DNA from: Sulfurihydrogenibium yellowstonense SS-5
GTDB taxonomy: Bacteria > Aquificota > Aquificia > Aquificales > Hydrogenothermaceae
Direction of reading: 5' to 3'
Assembly: GCF_000173615.1 (NCBI RefSeq)
Contig: NZ_ABZS01000055.1
Coordinates: 1-8,970, forward strand
DNA: 8,970 nucleotides
In this document: piece after piece, positions 6,554-8,970 of the stretch
How the letters are laid out: each line of letters opens with the position of its first letter
Numbering within the stretch: position 1 is the stretch's first letter
Program-made: the position numbers and the translations under genes
Notes under the pieces: generated by a model
The model's input: only the letters and a program-made list of their open reading frames with translations
Databases searched by the model: none
Told to the model about the DNA's origin: nothing

Positions 6554-7633
6554 ATGGATTATCAAGAAAAACTGAAAGCTTTAAGACAAGAAATTGACAG
6601 TATAGACAATCAGATTTTAGAGCTTATAAATAAAAGAGCAACCTTAGCTAAAGAAGTTGGAGAGATTAAAAAAGCAAACAATCTTCCGATCTTTGTTCCA
6701 AGCAGAGAGAAGGAAATTTTTGATAGATTAGAAAAGCTCAACAAAGGACCACTTCCAACGGATATTGTAAAGCATATATTTAGAGAGATAATTTCAGCTT
6801 GTAGAAGCATAGAAGAGAATATTAAAGTCGTTTATCTTGGACCAAAGGCAACGTTTACCCATCAAGCAAGCTTAAAATACTTTGGACATTCTGTAGAGCA
6901 TATACCTGTATCAACAATAAAAGATGTATTTGAAGAGATAGTCAAGAAAAAAGCAGACTTTGGCGTAGTTCCGGTAGAGAATACAATAGAGGGGGTTGTT
7001 AACTATACTCTCGATATGTTTTTAGAGTACGATTTAAAAATCATAGGTGAGGTTATTTTAGAAATTTCTTTACATCTAATGAGTATAAATCCAAACATTA
7101 ATGAAATTCAAAGAATTTACAGTCATAAATTTGCAATAGCAGAATGTAGAGATTGGATACTAAAAAATATGCCACATGTTCAGCTTATAGAAGTTGAAAG
7201 TACAGCAAAAGCTGCAGAAATGGCAAAAGATGATTATGAATCTGCAGCAATAGCCAGCGAATCAGCGGCAGAAGTTTATGGATTATACATTTTAGAAAGA
7301 AAGATAGATAAGCATCTTTATAACTATACAAGATTTTTAATCATTGGTAATGAAATACCGAGCAAAACAGGAAATGATAAAACAACGTTTATTTTTTCTG
7401 TAAAAAACGAGGTTGGTGCGTTATATAAAGCCTTAGAGCCATTTTATAGAAATGGTATAAATATGACTAAAATAGAATCAAGACCATCTAAAAAAGAGGC
7501 TTGGGATTACATTTTCTTTACGGATATTGAGGGTCATATTGATGACGAAGTAGTAAAAAATACTCTTGAAGAATTAAAATCTAACGTTCCATTTTTCAAG
7601 ATTTTAGGCTCATATCCTAAGGCGGTTGATTAG
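6554..7633 (+). CDS. pheA: bifunctional chorismate mutase / prephenate dehydratase (P-protein)
   Basis: A 359-residue fusion that converts chorismate to prephenate and then to phenylpyruvate for phenylalanine synthesis. Residues 1-90 are an AroQ-type chorismate mutase with Arg11, Arg28, Lys39, Arg51 and Glu52 at the same numbers as the active-site residues of the E. coli P-protein. Residues about 91-270 are the dehydratase, with YLGPKATFTHQAS, VPVENTIEGVVNYTLD and the catalytic NYTRF (Thr259-Arg260-Phe261). Residues about 275-355 are an ACT domain with GALYKAL and ESRPSKKEAWDY (ESRP at 308-311), the phenylalanine feedback site. All three parts are intact. The ATG directly follows the suhB TAA, with AGGAG 10 bp upstream inside suhB, so the two are co-translated. 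There is no leader peptide, so control is probably allosteric. Confidence 0.96.
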   Translation: MDYQEKLKALRQEIDSIDNQILELINKRATLAKEVGEIKKANNLPIFVPSREKEIFDRLEKLNKGPLPTDIVKHIFREIISACRSIEENIKVVYLGPKATFTHQASLKYFGHSVEHIPVSTIKDVFEEIVKKKADFGVVPVENTIEGVVNYTLDMFLEYDLKIIGEVILEISLHLMSINPNINEIQRIYSHKFAIAECRDWILKNMPHVQLIEVESTAKAAEMAKDDYESAAIASESAAEVYGLYILERKIDKHLYNYTRFLIIGNEIPSKTGNDKTTFIFSVKNEVGALYKALEPFYRNGINMTKIESRPSKKEAWDYIFFTDIEGHIDDEVVKNTLEELKSNVPFFKILGSYPKAVD

Positions 7634-7663
7634 GTTTCTTTTTAAAATTATTACACACGAAAC
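7634..7663. other. short gap between pheA and the array remnant
   Basis: A 30-bp T/A-rich stretch with TTTCTTTTTAAAA but no hairpin, so no intrinsic terminator for pheA is evident. It holds CACACG at 7654-7659, which may be a trace of one more decayed repeat. The array's direction places this end away from the leader. Confidence 0.4.
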
Positions 7664-7692
7664 GATATTTAAACCATTAGTTCAGATATAAC
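7664..7692 (-). repeat. degenerate terminal CRISPR repeat
   Basis: The 3' part, GTTCAGATATAAC, matches the consensus end with one change, and TTTAAACCATTA aligns loosely with the rest if one base is gapped. Only 13-15 bp separate it from the first good repeat, so most of a spacer has been lost. Decay of this kind is typical of the oldest, leader-distal end. Confidence 0.7.
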
Positions 7693-7705
7693 GTCCCCCA
7701 TCTCA

Positions 7706-8970
7706 CTTTAATTAACCCACACGGTTCAGATGTAACATATGATTAGATGCAAAGGTTCATCATTAAGTGTAACTTTATAACCCACACGGTTCAGATGTAA
7801 CGAAAACGACGACAACGCCCTAACATTACCAACATACCTTTCTAACCCACACGGTTCAGATGTAACGTAATTGCTGGATTAAATGTGCTTGTTCTATTGT
7901 CTTCTTTCTAACCCACACGGTTCAGATGTAACGATTAAAGGAGAGATTTGAAGTTGATGATATAGAAAGCTTTCTAACCCACACGGTTCAGATGTAACCC
8001 TCAATCTCTCTATTTCACTTTCCCATTTGGCAATATCTTTCTAACCCACACGGTTCAGATGTAACTTTATTAACGATCTACTCTCTGATCTTTATAGATC
8101 AGCTTTATAACCCACACGGTTCAGATGTAACCATCAAATGTTTGAAAAGAAATACAGCATTATTATGCTTTATAACCCACACGGTTCAGATGTAACTGCA
8201 TCAAGTGTTGCTTTACACATAGCAACTCAAAGCTTTATAACCCACACGGTTCAGATGTAACTTTAACTTTTCCAATATTTCCGTTCTTTTCTCTGCTCTT
8301 TATAACCCACACGGTTCAGATGTAACACCTAACAGAAGGAAATCCAATTGGAAGAGATGCTGCTTTATAACCCACACGGTTCAGATGTAACGAAAAGGCG
8401 TTAGAAATGAGAAGACAGGGATATACACCTTTATAACCCACACGGTTCAGATGTAACTGCAGAAGCTTTTGGAGATTTGGATATGTTTATTGAAACTTTA
8501 TAACCCACACGGTTCAGATGTAACAGATATTGAACTAATAAAAGAATACATCAAAGAAAAAACTTTATAACCCACACGGTTCAGATGTAACTGGGGGACG
8601 CAACCCCCTGGTATATCAAAGAAATGACTTTATAACCCACACGGTTCAGATGTAACACCTTCCCACGTTCTCGAAGCCTACTGGTACTGGACGCCTTTAT
8701 AACCCACACGGTTCAGATGTAACTAAAGGGCTTCAGAAAGAGTTTTTTGGTAAAGAATACTTTATAACCCACACGGTTCAGATGTAACGAAGATACTAAA
8801 AATATTTGCCGACGGATCATGTCTCTTTATAACCCACACGGTTCAGATGTAACAATTGCCGAAAGTCAAGTTTAAATTTGCTGATGCAAACTTTATAACC
8901 CACACGGTTCAGATGTAACTCTTTAGGAATGCTTGCGTCTTCCAATGCAACAATACTTTATAACCCACAC
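7706..8970 (-). CRISPR. CRISPR array, 29-bp repeats, type I-B-like, open at right edge
   Basis: Nineteen full repeats and a twentieth cut at 15 bp by the window end. On the plus strand the repeat starts CTTTATAACCCACACGG and ends CAGATGTAAC. Repeats start at 7708, 7773, 7838, 7904, 7970, 8037, 8103, 8168, 8233, 8298, 8363, 8429, 8496, 8563, 8628, 8695, 8760, 8825, 8891 and 8956. The first is altered at its 5' end (CTTTAATTAACC). Nineteen spacers of 36-38 bp are all different. AACC/GGTT inside the repeat can form a short hairpin. Read on the minus strand, the repeat (GTTACATCTGAAC...GTGGGTTATAAAG) resembles the Clostridioides type I-B repeat. Together with the decayed left end this implies minus-strand transcription from a leader beyond the right edge. 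No cas genes are visible, so the type is inferred. Confidence 0.97.

Noticed and set aside
7634..7663. An intrinsic terminator for pheA or a CRISPR leader in this gap
   Set aside because: There is no G+C hairpin, only a short T run. At 30 bp it is too short for a typical leader, and repeat decay marks this as the distal end.
7737..8955. Self-targeting spacers against genes in this window
   Set aside because: Comparison by eye found no spacer matching the genes or gaps here. Targets elsewhere in the genome cannot be judged.
7737..8955. A strong bias of spacers to one coding strand, which would hint at RNA targeting
   Set aside because: Most spacers have an open plus-strand frame, but 12-codon windows with three frames are usually open by chance, and several are open on both strands.
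7737..8955. The array as one of several novel tandem-repeat systems, such as a protein-coding repeat
   Set aside because: Unique spacers of steady 36-38 bp length between near-identical 29-bp repeats are diagnostic of CRISPR, and no long frame runs through.

Overview
The window is AT-rich bacterial DNA. Its gene content, its codon habits (AGA, ATA and AAA common; TTG starts on thrC, guaB and suhB) and its dense, overlapping gene packing suggest a thermophile of the Aquificota, most likely a Sulfurihydrogenibium-like member of the Hydrogenothermaceae. That placement is recognition from memory and has not been checked by a search.

Left third (1-2374, minus strand): a tight operon reads thrC (threonine synthase-like PLP enzyme), a small coiled-coil membrane protein, a MoaD/ThiS-family sulfur carrier ending Gly-Gly-Lys, a stand-alone NIL-domain protein, and the start of a Ppx/GppA phosphatase that runs off the left edge. 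The downstream genes follow stop codons by one base, overlap them by one base (TAATG), or carry the ribosome site on the preceding stop codon. The ThrC-like enzyme, carrier and NIL protein together suggest protein-thiocarboxylate sulfur transfer at the threonine/homocysteine/cysteine branch point.

Middle (2375-5504, plus strand): a 91-bp divergent promoter region, then guaB (IMP dehydrogenase with two CBS domains), an unrecognised 115-residue helical protein, and pgk (phosphoglycerate kinase), each with a clear Shine-Dalgarno site. Next comes a 275-bp gap (5505-5779) with three copies of a dispersed intergenic repeat, the middle one inverted. A good candidate promoter lies between copies 1 and 2. 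It is followed by suhB (inositol monophosphatase family) and pheA (chorismate mutase, prephenate dehydratase and ACT domains), which abut with no gap.

Right end (about 7664-8970): a CRISPR array with 19 full repeats of 29 bp, 19 spacers of 36-38 bp, a decayed repeat at the left end, and a 20th repeat cut by the window edge. Repeat form resembles type I-B arrays read on the minus strand, and decay at the left end marks that side as leader-distal. The leader and cas genes should therefore lie to the right, outside the window. No RNA genes, transposases or cas genes are visible. The most interesting points are the sulfur-carrier operon with its capped carrier and inserted coiled-coil gene, the hairpin-forming repeat cluster in the probable suhB leader, and the repeat-variant block inside the CRISPR array.
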